Notes: generated by a model not told the origin, from the letters alone. DNA of 64,000 bases from Schaalia hyovaginalis (GCF_014208035.1 NZ_JACHMK010000001.1:1798001-1862000), one strand, 5' to 3'; positions 1 to 9,659 are shown, numbered from the stretch's first letter. Made by a program: numbers and translations.

Positions 1-1156
1 CTGAGACGATCGCTGGCCTGCCCCTGCACGTCTACCAGACCCGCTCCGATGGTGGGAAGGGAGAAGGCGGTCACCCATCCGCTTTACCGGTTGTTGCATG
101 ATGAGCCGAACCCGGAAATGACGAGCTTCGTGTTCCGGGAAACGCTCATGCCCCACCTGCTCTTGTGGGGTAACGCCTATGCGCCGGTAATCCGTAACGG
201 CCGCGGTGAGGTCATCGGCCTCTACCCCTTGATGCCGAACCGCATGAGCGTGGGTCGCGATAGTGCGGGCCAGCTCTATTACGAGTACCAGCGCACCACC
301 GAGGAACCACCTGCTGCCCAGTACGAGAAGGTGGTGCTCCCACCCTCGGAGGTACTGCATATTCCGGGGTTGGGGTTTGACGGGTTGGTTGGGTATTCCC
401 CGATTGCGATGGCGAAAAACGCGATCGGCATGGCGCAAGCCTGCGAAGACTACGGCGCTAGCTTCTTCGCTAATGGTGCAGCGCCCGGTGGCGTGTTGGA
501 GCACCCGGGCACGATCAAAGACCCCCTCGAGGGTGCGTGAATCGTGGACCGCGACGTTTGGTGGGGCGCGAAACGGCAACAAGATCGCCGTGTTGGAAGA
601 GGGCATGAAATACACGCCGATTTCGGTGTCTCCGGAGCAGGCACAGTTTCTGCAGACCCGTAAATTCCAGATGGGTGAGATCGCCCGGATTTTCCGTATC
701 CCACCGCACATGATCGGTGACCTCGACAAATCCAGCTTCTCGAACATTGAGCAACAATCCCTGGAGTTCGTGAAATACACGCTGGATCCGTGGGTGATCC
801 GGTGGGAGCAAGCCTTGACCAAGACCCTGCTCGACCCCAGAGACACCGGCGTGTTTGTGAAGTTTAACCTCGAAGGTCTCCTGCGGGGCGACTACGCCTC
901 GCGCATGCAGGGCTACGCGGTTGCCCGCCAAAACGGGTGGATGAGCGCGAACGACATCAGAGAGCTGGAAAACCTCGACCGCATCAAACCCGAGGACGGC
1001 GGAGACCTCTACCTGGTCAACGGCAACATGCTGCCGCTCTCCCTTGCCGGCGCATACGCCACCACCCAGCAGCAACCATCGACAACGTCTGAGGAGAACA
1101 GGCATGACAATCGGACTGCCAGCACAACACCTCGCCAGAGAGGCGGCACCCTATGA
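1..1156 (+). pseudogene. Phage portal protein (HK97 type), frameshifted twice, 5' end outside window
   Basis: The product would be the dodecameric portal that forms the DNA-packaging vertex of a tailed phage. The reading begins in frame 3 (ETIAGLPLHVYQTR), moves to frame 1 near base 58 (HPLYRLLHDEPNPEM) and to frame 2 near base 535 (KIAVLEEGMKYTPIS, then RIPPHMIGDLDKSSFSN). These are typical HK97-family portal segments in the right order. Each shift is consistent with one extra base. The stop overlaps the next phage start by four bases (ATGA), as expected in a head-gene operon. The family call is firm; the gene is inactive unless both shifts are sequencing errors. Confidence 0.85.
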
Positions 1157-1353
1157 GCGTTAAGCGTTTCTGGAACTGGGAGCAGCCCCCACACCCGCCC
1201 GGTGAGCATGACGCCCACCGGGTTTTGTGTATCGGCGGGGTCATCGCTGCGGATTCCTGGTTCGATGATGACGTCACCCCAGGTATTTTCCGCACCGAAC
1301 TAGAAGCCGGATCAGGCCCCATCCAAGTCTGGATCAACTCCCCGGGTGCCTGA
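1153..1353 (+). pseudogene. Truncated ClpP-like phage prohead protease
   Basis: This is the N-terminal 66 residues of a ClpP-fold serine protease that matures phage capsids and normally follows the portal gene. The visible segment RVLCIGGVIAADSWFDDDVTP runs into VWINSPGA, where ClpP proteases have an N-S-P-G-G turn. The rest, including the catalytic Ser and His, is missing because the reading runs into a transposase remnant at about 1350. The start overlaps the portal stop. The assignment rests on the N-S-P-G turn and on gene order. Confidence 0.65.
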
Positions 1354-2370
1354 TGGAACGCCGCAAGCGCGCCGAGTCCGCCCTGATCACGGTGGTGGCT
1401 GACTGCTACCTCGCCGGCGTCAGTACTCGCCGCATGGACAAGCTGGTCAAGACCCTGGGCATCGACAGACTCTCGAAGTCCCAGGTCTTCCGGATGGCCA
1501 CCGACCTCGACGAACACGTCGAGCAGTTCCGCCACCGGCCCCTGGGTGATGCCGGGCCGTTCACCTTCATCTCCGCAGACGCGTTGACCATGAAGGTCCG
1601 CGAGGGCGGCCGGGTGGTCAACTCGGTCGTGATGCTCGCGACCGGTGTCAACGCCGACGGTCACCGCGAAGTCCTAGGGATGCGTGTCGCCACCGCCGAG
1701 ACCGGACCGGCCTGGAACGAGTTCTTCGCCGACCTGGTCGCCCGCGGCCTGACAGGGGTCCGCCTGGTCACCTCCAACGCCCACACTGGACTCATGGAAG
1801 CGGTCGCGGCGAACCTGCCTGGAGCGTCCTGGCAGCGTTGTCGCACCCACTACAGCGCGAACCTGATGGCCATCACCCCGAAGAGCCTTTGGCCAGCGGT
1901 CAAGGCAATGCTGCACTCGGTCCACGACCAGCCCGACGCCGGCGCCGTCCAGGCCCAGTTCGACCGGCTGCTGGACGACACCGCCGACAAGCTTCCCGAG
2001 GTCACACAGCACCTCGATGTCGCGCGGGCCGACATCCTCGCCCTTCACGCAGTTCCCCGTCGGGGTCTGGCAGCAGATCTGGTCGAACAACCCCACCGAA
2101 CGGTTGAACCGGCAGATCCGGCGCCGCACCGACAGCGTCGGGATCTTGCCCAACAGGGCCGCCATTGTCCGGCTCGTCGGCGCTGTCCTGGCCGAACAGA
2201 CCGATGAATGGGCCGAAGGACGCCGCTACCTCGGCCCCGAAATCCTCGCCAAGAGCCGCCTCAGCCTCATCACCAACCAACCCGAACAGGAGACCACCAT
2301 GCCCGCCCTCGCCCGCTGACCCCGACCCCGCGATCACGAGCAGTTACACCACCTGCCGGAACTTGACCGG
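1350..2370 (+). mobile_element. IS256-family element, left end missing
   Basis: This is a remnant of an IS256 (Mutator-like) insertion sequence. The left terminus and roughly the first 100 codons of the transposase are absent, and the element is joined directly to the prohead protease gene. On the right, a segment reading as the reverse complement of GTTCCGGCAGGTGGTGTAA lies near 2345-2366. It looks like a family-type terminal repeat and is followed by interrupted phage sequence. Exact ends are uncertain. Confidence 0.7.
1353..2319 (+). pseudogene. IS256-family transposase, truncated and frameshifted
   Basis: The reading opens at LERRKRAESAL, internal in IS256 transposases, so the N-terminal DNA-binding part is gone. 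The first catalytic Asp is present (SADALTMKVREGG). At the usual second Asp (S-D-A-H) the codon is AAC at 1776-1778, giving S-N-A-H. The reading shifts frame near 2045 and continues as FPVGVWQQIWSNNPTERLN, which holds the catalytic Glu. The protein therefore lacks its start domain, has a substituted active-site acid and is frameshifted. It cannot be an active transposase. Confidence 0.85.
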
Positions 2371-2567
2371 CGAGCAACCGCGGCAGCACACATGCGGCGG
2401 GCCAGAGCAACGTTGGCTTCCACGTCTCCGGAATATGGTGAGCAGATGTAGGCCAAGGGGCGGTATCCGAACTGGGCGCGCTGCTCCCGTTTGAGTACTT
2501 CGAACACGGTCGGGTCTGGGCAGCCTGAGGCATTCAGGCGCGGAATCTTGGCCTCAGTGGGGATCAT
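2334..2567 (-). pseudogene. Phage protein with DUF4406/DUF7768-like N-terminus, 3' truncated by IS
   Basis: The segment RPLAYICSPYSGDVEANVALA matches the opening of small phage proteins with a nucleoside 2-deoxyribosyltransferase-like fold (DUF4406/DUF7768 type). After the segment ending near residue 60 the sequence becomes IS256-derived and stops. The start overlaps the stop of the antirepressor gene by four bases (ATGA), so the two were in one minus-strand phage operon. Function is unknown, and only about half the domain remains. Confidence 0.55.
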
Positions 2568-3365
2568 TCGGCCATCTCACGCTCGACGACGGGCAGTAGA
2601 CCACACTGATGCTTCAAGGTCTCGTAAATGAAGAGCCGACCCTTCTGAGTCCAGCACAGGTGGGTGCTGGTTTTGCCGGTTTCCTCGTCGTAAACGAAGG
2701 TCTTGGACTGGGCCAAGCCGGATTCAGCATGTTCTGCGTAGAGGTACCAGCGGCCCGACCGCTTGAAACTGCACGCCGAGCTCATGGAGCAGCTGGTTGA
2801 GCTTGCGGGCTGATAATCTATAGTCCTTGGCGATCTCGGTGGTGGTCAGCAGGCTTTCTGACTGCAGCACCATGTCGTAGTAGTTGACTTTAGGGCGGGC
2901 TTCGAGCAGCAGCTGAGCCTGTTGGTAGTTGTCTGCGAGGAGTTTCTCGCTGCGTTCTTTTTCGTCGATGTAGACCTGCAGCATGGCCATGATGACGCGC
3001 GGGTTGGTGCGGGTGTCCTCGATCAGGTGGTCAGTGGCATACATGCCGTGTTTGCGGATCGATGGGAGCACTTCGGCTACCACCCACTTCTCGAACTGCT
3101 GAGCTGCTGGCAGGTGGGAGGAGAAGATCAACCGATACAGGTCAGCTTCGGTGATGAAGCTGAATTCTTGTGTACCGCCGGGGGTTTCAAGGGGGTACCG
3201 TTTCGTTACCCCCTTGCAGTGATCCTTGATCGCCTTATTCGTGTTGGCATATCCCAGCGCCGTGGCGGCATCCTTGGCGCAGATATAGATGGTCTCGCCG
3301 TCGACGATGGTGCGTAGGTACCCGAAGTTGGGGTGGGTGAACAACAGTTCCAAATCGGTGCTCAT
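2564..3365 (-). pseudogene. Phage antirepressor (BRO-N plus KilAC), frameshifted
   Basis: The product would be an antirepressor that relieves phage repressor control. Residues 1-110 form a BRO-N domain (LLFTHPNFGYLRTIVDGE, then FITEADLYRLIF, then FEKWVVAEVLPSIRKHGMY). A KilAC/ANT DNA-binding domain follows (TTTEIAKDYRLSARKLNQLL). Within that domain the frame breaks near 2765: the reading through GVQF should continue as KRSGRWYLYAEHAE and on to VEREMAE, which lies in another frame ending at 2564. A purine-rich ribosome site (AGGAAGGCAG) precedes the ATG. One missing or extra base separates the halves. Confidence 0.85.
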
Positions 3366-3495
3366 GTCGAGCTGCCTTCCTGAGAGGCTCCCAATGGCGA
3401 TACACCGTGCACCGCTCTCTTTTCCTCTCAGGCCCTAGGCGGCGAGCCACCCGGTTTGATAACCCCCAGCCGAAAGAACGGCTATCGAGGCTTTC

Positions 3496-4751
3496 GGGTT
3501 ATAGGACGAAAGGGGGTCCGGACAGTTTCTTGGAGATTTTTAGGAGACTGTGATGAAGGTTGTTTACACTGATGAGCAGCGTCGGGAGGCGATGGCGTCG
3601 CCCCATCGGGGGATGGCACCGTTGGCGGCGTGCTCGCGTGAGGCCTGGTGCCAGGCGTCTTCGATCTGGGCGTCGGTTGGCATGGTTTTGAGGATCTGAG
3701 CCGCTGGCAAGGGGATGCTCGGTGTGCATGTAGCACCACCAGAAAACCGCCTTGATCCGCCGACTCAACCGCATGCCCCGGTGATCGCGCAGCACCTGAC
3801 GCAAGGGCGCGTTCGTGGCCCCTTCGATCCGGTTGTTCATCGCCGGCATCGCCCGCCCCCAGGTTGGATCCACGAACGTGAAGAGCACACCCCGACTAGC
3901 AAGTCGGTTCAAGCCGTTACGGGCCTTGACGAGGCGGGCGTGCGTGTACTCCCACCCACCGCCAGGCGTGGGGGTCTTCTCGGCGAGGAACGCCTCCCAG
4001 CGCACGCACCACGCCTGATACTCGCTCACCCATGCCTCAGCTTGCCCCAGATCGCAGATACGAATGAGCCGCTTGCCCAGGGCGTACAGCTCCTTGGACG
4101 CGGCAAGCTTCGGGCGGGTCGTCGTCGCCCGCGTGATCTGCCGAACACATGGAAGGTGCACCGCTGCACCCGCGTCTGCGGCCAGACGTTCTTGCGCGCC
4201 TTCTCGAACCCGCTGCCCCCATCGGTGACCACCAGCCCCGGCGGCGCGATCCTCTCCATGAGAGCCGCCCACGCCCGAGAGTTCTCACTGCGCGCCACAT
4301 GACCTGCCCAGCACGTGCTCCTCACTGCAGGCGATCAACACGACCGCTTTACGGCCCAAGTAAATCCCGTCGACGAACACGACCTCATGGACCTCATCGA
4401 TGAGCGGCGCCAAGGGCCACACTTCCCACAACTCCCTGGATCGGCGGCGAAACGACCTGCCACCACCAGGCATGTCCGCCTGACGCCGACCACTGAGCAG
4501 CCACGCCACAAACTCTTCGAGGTGCTTCGCTGAGGCGTCGATCCGGCCGACCTGGCTGATGTTGCACGGCCTGCACCGCCACCGTTGAGCTCCCGAGGAG
4601 GAATGGCCGTGACGGGTCATGACGCGCCCACACGACGGGCATTTCGGAGTGTTCACCCCTCACACGATGAAACACCCAACTTCAACACCGACTTTCCCGC
4701 ACCACACAGCCGAAAAGCCCCATCAAACCAACACGTTTTGTCCTTTAACCC
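3496..4751 (-). mobile_element. IS1249-like insertion sequence (IS256 group), degenerate
   Basis: Imperfect terminal inverted repeats bound the element. The left end reads GGGTTATAGGACGAAAG (3496-3512). The right end, read inward on the minus strand, is GGGTTAAAGGACAAAAC (4735-4751), matching at 14 of 17 positions. The transposase between them is on the minus strand. The 8-9 bases outside each end do not match, so no target duplication is visible. Length is about 1256 bp. Confidence 0.75.
3564..4656 (-). pseudogene. IS1249-like transposase with three frameshifts
   Basis: The GTG start gives MNTPKCPSCGRVMTRHG with a Cys-X2-Cys...Cys-X2-Cys zinc ribbon (second half RWRCRPC). Conserved family blocks follow: LIDEVHEVVFVDGIYL, the acidic block VVTDGGSGFEKA, then WEYTHARLVKARN and RIKAVFWWCYMHTEHPL. 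The frame changes near 4300 (before ARSENSRAW), near 4140 (before TTRPKLAASKELY) and near 3705. After the last shift the C-terminus AAQILKTMPTDAQIEDAW ends at a TAA at 3564. Each break is a single-base event. Transposition would need three repairs. Confidence 0.85.
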
Positions 4752-4860
4752 CCGCACGCACGGTTCCAACACACCGAAAACCGCACCAGAACAGCAAAAA
4801 CGCCACTCCGGATACGTCCCGGAAAACCCGAGAATCTTTGTATCCAGAGTGACGTGCAAA

Positions 4861-4934
4861 TGGAGCGGACGACGGGAATCGAACCCGCGTGATCTGCTTG
4901 GAAGGCAGAGGCTCTACCATTGAGCTACGTCCGC
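4861..4934 (-). tRNA. tRNA-Gly (TCC)
   Basis: The cloverleaf is complete: the acceptor GCGGACG pairs with CGTCCGC, the anticodon loop is CTTCCAA (anticodon TCC) and the T loop is TTCGATT. The 3' CCA is encoded (4861-4863). The 3' end faces the prophage remnant, which makes this gene the likely integration site. Confidence 0.95.
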
Positions 4935-5037
4935 GTCGCACTCGAAAGCGCGCAGGAACGATAGTAGCGGCAAGCGGTTCCGATTGCGAATCCACGTCCG
5001 TTGACCAGTATGATTCCCTCGTCGGCGACCCCGATGC

Positions 5038-5114
<77 letters not shown>

Positions 5115-5120
5115 CGAGAA

Positions 5121-5165
5121 AACGGCCTGATTGCAACGAAAAGTTGCAATCAGGCCGTTCTTCAC
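5121..5165 (+). terminator. Terminator of tRNA-Pro
   Basis: A perfect 17-bp inverted repeat, AACGGCCTGATTGCAAC (5121-5137) and its complement (5143-5159), surrounds a five-base loop and is followed by TTCTTC. It starts six bases after the tRNA. The symmetric stem could also stop transcription arriving on the minus strand. Confidence 0.85.
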
Positions 5166-5275
5166 CTCCCTCAATACGGGGCCCTGCGCCCATCTCTATA
5201 GCCAATCGGACGCGCGATCACGTGCCCAGAAGACGCGGGGCCGCCTTTTCAAGCGGGGCCGACGGGCAGCGCTTC

Positions 5276-6259
5276 TCAGGCGAAGACGCCCTCGATCCTG
5301 GCGCAGAGCTCCGGGGTGAGGCGGTCGAGGACTTCGAGCGCGCCGAGGTTCTCCTCGAGCTGGGCGACCGAGGAGGCCCCGAGGATCACGGAGGACACCT
5401 TCGGGTTCGACGCGGTCCAGGCGAGCGCCAGCTTCGCGGGGCTCGTCTCGGCCTCCCGCGCGATTGCGACGAAGGCGCGAACCTTCTCGATGAGCGCGGC
5501 ATCGCTCGCCTGCTTGGTGATGAAGCCGTAGCCGGAGAGGGATGCGCGCGAGCCCTCGGGGATCCCGTCGACGTACTTGCCGGTGAGGATGCCGGAGGCG
5601 AGCGGGCTCCACGTCGTCAGGCCGATGCCGAGGTCCTCGTAGAGGCGAGCGTACTCGACTTCGACGCGGGCGCGATGGATGAGGTTGTACTGGGGCTGCT
5701 CGACGACGGGCTTGCGGAGGTTGCGCTTATCGGCGATCTCCCAAGCCGCCCGGATCTCCTCCGCGCTCCATTCCGAGGTCCCCCAGTACAGGGCCTTGCC
5801 GGAGGCGACGATGTCGCTCATCGCGTACACGGTCTCCTCGATCGGGGTCTCGGGGTCGGGCCGGTGGCAGTAGAGGAGGTCGACGAAGTCGAGGCCGAGC
5901 CGTTCGAGCGAGGCATCGATCGCCTGCATGAGGTACTTGCGGTTGAGCGTGTTCTTCATGTTGACGACGCCCTCGTGGATGCCCCAGAAGAGCTTCGTCG
6001 AGATGACGTACTCGTGCCGCTTCCAGCCGAGGTCGCGGATGGCCCGGCCCATGATCGTCTCCGATTGGCCGTCGGAGTAGACCTCGGCGTTGTCGAAGAA
6101 GTTGACGCCGGCCTCGAAGGCGGCGGCCATCTGCTCCTTGGCGAGTCCGGTGTCGACCTGGCGGCCGAAGGTCACCCAGGAGCCGAAGCCGAACTGGGAG
6201 ACCTTGAGGCCGGCGGTGCCGAGTCGCTTGTAGCGCATGGGCGACAATGAATTTGTCAT
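5276..6259 (-). CDS. Aldo/keto reductase (Kv-beta/AKR6-like)
   Basis: This is an NADPH-dependent oxidoreductase of 327 residues with the (beta/alpha)8 barrel fold. Features of the family are visible: [17 protein letters not shown] at the start, the catalytic Tyr in [12 protein letters not shown], the Lys in VISTKLFWG, the His in [12 protein letters not shown], and the cofactor region [14 protein letters not shown] near the C-terminus. The order and spacing resemble the potassium-channel beta-subunit group. The substrate cannot be read from sequence. A -10-like TAGGAT (6266-6271) lies six bases before the ATG, so the mRNA is probably leaderless. It has no operon partner. Confidence 0.88.
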   Translation of the reverse strand: MTNSLSPMRYKRLGTAGLKVSQFGFGSWVTFGRQVDTGLAKEQMAAAFEAGVNFFDNAEVYSDGQSETIMGRAIRDLGWKRHEYVISTKLFWGIHEGVVNMKNTLNRKYLMQAIDASLERLGLDFVDLLYCHRPDPETPIEETVYAMSDIVASGKALYWGTSEWSAEEIRAAWEIADKRNLRKPVVEQPQYNLIHRARVEVEYARLYEDLGIGLTTWSPLASGILTGKYVDGIPEGSRASLSGYGFITKQASDAALIEKVRAFVAIAREAETSPAKLALAWTASNPKVSSVILGASSVAQLEENLGALEVLDRLTPELCARIEGVFA

Positions 6260-6308
6260 GCTTCGATCCTAATTGCTTCGCCCCGCCGGGGCGAGCAGGC
6301 CAGGCGAA

Positions 6309-7130
6309 TCAATGCGCGACGTCGACGCCCGCCCGCGAACGGGCCTCGGCCGCAGCGTCCTCCGTCGGCCGCATCGCCAGATAAGCGGCCGCGACGAAAA
6401 GCGCCCCGCCGACGATGTTGCCCGCGCCGACCAGCGCGAGGTTACGGGCCATAGCGCCCAGGGTCGCGCCCTCGACGCCGTGCATGATCCCGAGGGAGAA
6501 GGTCGTCATGTTCGCGACGACGTGCTCGAACCCCGAGCCGACGAAGGCCGCCAGGCACCACGCCATCGCGATGATCTTCGTCATCTCGCTCGAGGAGCGC
6601 GTCACGATCCAGATGGCCAGGCACACGAGGATGTTGCACAGGATCCCGCGGAAGAACAGCTCCCCCGCGGCGTAATGCCCCTTGCCCTCGATCATGAGGG
6701 CGAGCATCCGCCCGGCCCCGGTCCCCTCCTTCGCAATGCCCGAGCCGAAGACCAGGCCCGCGAAGACGACGGAGCCCACCAGGTTGCCGCCGAGCATCGC
6801 GAAGAGGACGCCTGCGCCCTTGACCCAGGTGATCGTCCTCTTCGCCGCGCCGATGGTGAAGGTCATCATCGCGCTCGTCGCCAGCTCTCCCCCGGCGAAA
6901 ACGCAGAGGATCAGGCCGATCCCGAAGACCGCGCCGCCGATGAGGGGCGCCCAGGGACTGTGCTCCGCCTTCAGGGGGCCCGCCGCCGCCATCATGAACA
7001 CGTCGGCGATGCCGATGAAGGCCCCGCCGAGCATCGAGGACACGAGGAAGGCCCAGGGCTTGGCCGCGCCGCCCGTCCGGGTCACGGCGTAGACGGATTG
7101 ATAGTCGAGGTTCTCGCTGATGGTGAGCAT
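6309..7130 (-). CDS. Formate/nitrite transporter (FNT) family channel
   Basis: This inner-membrane anion channel of the FocA/NirC family has 273 residues and six hydrophobic segments. The family signature GSGFEHVVANMTTFSLG includes the central His of the pore and sits near residue 195. AGGELATSAMMTF matches the other conserved half-repeat loop. The likely substrates are formate, nitrite or another small monovalent anion, and sequence alone does not separate these. No formate lyase or nitrite reductase gene is adjacent. It is transcribed alone. The upstream stretch 7131-7262 holds no gene. Confidence 0.88.
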   Translation of the reverse strand: MLTISENLDYQSVYAVTRTGGAAKPWAFLVSSMLGGAFIGIADVFMMAAAGPLKAEHSPWAPLIGGAVFGIGLILCVFAGGELATSAMMTFTIGAAKRTITWVKGAGVLFAMLGGNLVGSVVFAGLVFGSGIAKEGTGAGRMLALMIEGKGHYAAGELFFRGILCNILVCLAIWIVTRSSSEMTKIIAMAWCLAAFVGSGFEHVVANMTTFSLGIMHGVEGATLGAMARNLALVGAGNIVGGALFVAAAYLAMRPTEDAAAEARSRAGVDVAH

Positions 7131-7262
7131 GGTGAAATCTTCACCGATGCGCCCCGCCGCACTCCACTCGCGTTGTCTTCCTCACGTCCTGGACGGCCGG
7201 GCGCGCCCTCGTCAACATCCCTTCACGAGGGCGGGACTGCGGACGACGGCGGCACAGGCCCC

Positions 7263-9659
7263 TCAGCGGCCCGGACCGTCCAAGGCGCCATCGCGGAGCT
7301 CGGCGCCCTCGAGCGCGAGGGCCAGGTGATGCCCCGTCAGAGAACGGGAGCAGGATGCGAGATCCGCGGGCCTGCCCTCGAAGACGATCCGACCGCCCTG
7401 CGTCCCCGCTCCCGGACCGAGGTCGATCACCCAATCGGCTCGGGCGATCACGGCCGGATCGTGTTCGACCAGGATCACGGAGCGGCCCTCATCGACGATC
7501 CGGTCGAAGACATCGACGAGGGCGTCGACATCGGCAGGGTGCAGGCCCGTCGTCGGCTCATCGAGAACGAGGATCGGCGCATCGGAGCCGAGGGCGACGG
7601 CGAGCTTGAGCCGCTGACGCTCGCCTCCCGACAAGGTGGACAGGGGCTGGCCGATCCCCAAGTACCCGAGACCGACCGCGGCGATGCCTTCGGCGAGCCT
7701 CGCGGCCGCAGCGACCCTCGATTCCTTGCGCGCGAAGAACTCGGCCGCCCGGGCGGCCGAGAGGTCGAGGACGTCGGCGATCGACAGGCCGCCGAGACGG
7801 TATTCGAGGACCGCGGCGTCGAAGCGGCGCCCCTGACAGGCGTCGCAGGTTGCGGACACGGACTCCATGAAACCGAGCTCCGTGGTGATGACGCCCAGGC
7901 CCTTGCACTGCGGGCACGCGCCCTCGGAATTCGCGGAGAACAGGGCGGGCTTGACACCGTGGGCCTTGGCGAAGGCCTTGCGGATCGGCTCGAGCATCCC
8001 CGTCCACGTCGCCGCATTCGAGCGCGCCGAGCCCTTGATCGCCTCCTGGGTGATGACCGTGGCATCAGCCCCCTTGGGAAGGGAGCCCGGGATGAGCGAG
8101 GACTTGCCCGAGCCCGCGACCCCGGTGACTGCGACGAGCATCCCCAGGGGCACATCGACGCTGACTCCGTCCAGGTTGTGCGTGCGCGCCCCCTCGATCC
8201 GCAGCGCGCCTCCGGGCTCGCGCAGCGCCGCAGCCCCTTTCAGGCGTGCGGGCACGGCGAGGTGGGCGCCGGTCTTCGTCCCCGATGCCGCCAATCCCGC
8301 GACATCGCCCTCGTAGACGACCCGCCCGCCCGAAGCGCCCGCGCCCGGCCCCATGTCGACGACGTGGTCCGCGATCGCGATGGTGGCCGGGTCGTGCTCG
8401 ATGATGAGGACCGTGTTCCCCTGATCGCGCAGCCCCTTGAGCAGAGTGTTCATCCGCGCGACGTCATGGGGGTGGAGGCCGGTGGTCGGTTCGTCGAAGA
8501 CGTAGGTGAGGTCGGACAGGGACGAGCCCATCTGCCGGACGAGCCGGACGCGCTGGGATTCCCCGCCGGACAGGGACCCGGTCGAGCGCGAGAGGCTGAG
8601 ATATCCGAGCCCGATCGTCACCATCGCGTCCAGGGCCGTGCCGAGGCGCGCGAGGAGCGGGCCCGCCTCGGGGATGTCGAGCGAAGCGACCCAGGCCGCG
8701 AGGTCGCTCACCTGCATCGCCGAGGCGTCCGCGATGGACAGGCCCCCGATTCTCGAGGTGCGCGCCCCCTCGGACAGGCGGGTCCCCGCGCATTCGGGGC
8801 AGGTCTGGAAGGTCGCGAGCCGATCGACGAAGGCCCGCATGTGCGGCTGCAAGGACTCCGGGTCCTTCGACAGGAGTGACTGACGGACCCTGGGGACCAG
8901 TCCCATGTAGGTCATATTGATCTCGGCGACGCGGACCTTCTTTCCCTCGGCGTAGAGGAGGTCCTCGAGCTGGCGGTTCGTGAAGCCCGCGATCGGCTGA
9001 TCCGCGGGGAACAGGCCCGATTCCGCGTACTGACGGACCGACCAGCCGCCGACCTTGAAACCCGGGATGAGGATCGCGCCCTCATTGATCGACAGCGTCT
9101 TGTCGTACAGGGCCGCAAGGTCGATATCGGAGACGGAACCGCGCCCCTCGCACCTCGGGCACATCCCTCCCGTGATCGAGAAGGACGCCCGGCTCACGAC
9201 TTCGCGTCCGCCCTTGACCTCTTTGATCGCGCCCGCGCCCGACACCGAGGGGACGTTGAAGGAATAGGCCTTGGGCCCGCCGATCCTCGGCTCGGCGGCC
9301 CGTGAGAAGAGGACGCGGAGCATCGCATCGACATCGGTCGCCGTCCCGACGGTCGAACGCGGGTTGGCGCCCATCGGCTCCTGGTCGAGCTCGATCGTCG
9401 CCGTGATGCCCGTGAGCGAGTCGACGTCCGGGCTGGGCGGTGTGTCGAGCATCCCCTGGATGAAGGCCGTGTGGGTCGCGTTGAGCTGACGGGTCGCTTC
9501 GGCCGCGATCGTGTCGTGCACGAGCGAGGACTTACCCGAGCCGGACACCCCGGTGAAGACGGTGAGCCTGTGTTTGGGGATGTCGAGGTCGACGCTCTTG
9601 AGGTTGTTCTCGCGGGCGCCGCGCACGCGGATGAAGCCGGATCCGGCCGTGTCAGTCAT
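7263..9659 (-). CDS. UvrA2-like ABC ATPase (excinuclease subunit A paralogue)
   Basis: This is a cytosolic twin-ABC ATPase of the UvrA family, about 798 residues against roughly 940 in canonical UvrA. Two Walker A motifs (TGVSGSGKSSLVH, TGVAGSGKSSLIP), two LSGGE signatures and two EPTTGLHP Walker B regions are visible. Two zinc modules are present (CPRCEGRG with CPECAGTRL; CPQCKGLG with CDACQGRRF). The segment between the first Walker A and the first zinc module is short, so the UvrB-binding domain is probably missing, as in class II UvrA2/DrrC-like proteins linked to drug tolerance. The start at MTDTAG was chosen; an ATG three codons upstream (9668) is equally possible. A repair role is not established. 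Confidence 0.85.
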   Translation of the reverse strand: MTDTAGSGFIRVRGARENNLKSVDLDIPKHRLTVFTGVSGSGKSSLVHDTIAAEATRQLNATHTAFIQGMLDTPPSPDVDSLTGITATIELDQEPMGANPRSTVGTATDVDAMLRVLFSRAAEPRIGGPKAYSFNVPSVSGAGAIKEVKGGREVVSRASFSITGGMCPRCEGRGSVSDIDLAALYDKTLSINEGAILIPGFKVGGWSVRQYAESGLFPADQPIAGFTNRQLEDLLYAEGKKVRVAEINMTYMGLVPRVRQSLLSKDPESLQPHMRAFVDRLATFQTCPECAGTRLSEGARTSRIGGLSIADASAMQVSDLAAWVASLDIPEAGPLLARLGTALDAMVTIGLGYLSLSRSTGSLSGGESQRVRLVRQMGSSLSDLTYVFDEPTTGLHPHDVARMNTLLKGLRDQGNTVLIIEHDPATIAIADHVVDMGPGAGASGGRVVYEGDVAGLAASGTKTGAHLAVPARLKGAAALREPGGALRIEGARTHNLDGVSVDVPLGMLVAVTGVAGSGKSSLIPGSLPKGADATVITQEAIKGSARSNAATWTGMLEPIRKAFAKAHGVKPALFSANSEGACPQCKGLGVITTELGFMESVSATCDACQGRRFDAAVLEYRLGGLSIADVLDLSAARAAEFFARKESRVAAAARLAEGIAAVGLGYLGIGQPLSTLSGGERQRLKLAVALGSDAPILVLDEPTTGLHPADVDALVDVFDRIVDEGRSVILVEHDPAVIARADWVIDLGPGAGTQGGRIVFEGRPADLASCSRSLTGHHLALALEGAELRDGALDGPGR

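Larger units (their letters stand above)
1..4860. mobile_element. Decayed prophage remnant
   Basis: This stretch carries phage structural genes (portal, ClpP-like prohead protease) on the plus strand and phage regulatory or early genes (antirepressor, a DUF4406/DUF7768-like gene) on the minus strand, interrupted by two IS elements. Nearly every reading frame is broken by single-base indels or truncation, so it is a fossil and not an inducible phage. The left end lies outside the window. The right end abuts the 3' end of tRNA-Gly, a typical phage integration site. Calling it one prophage is an inference; two separate insertions are possible. Confidence 0.75.

Noticed and set aside
6273..8879. 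A long plus-strand open frame opposite the FNT and UvrA2 genes
   Set aside because: Same reason: antisense to conserved proteins, with no motif and no start signals.
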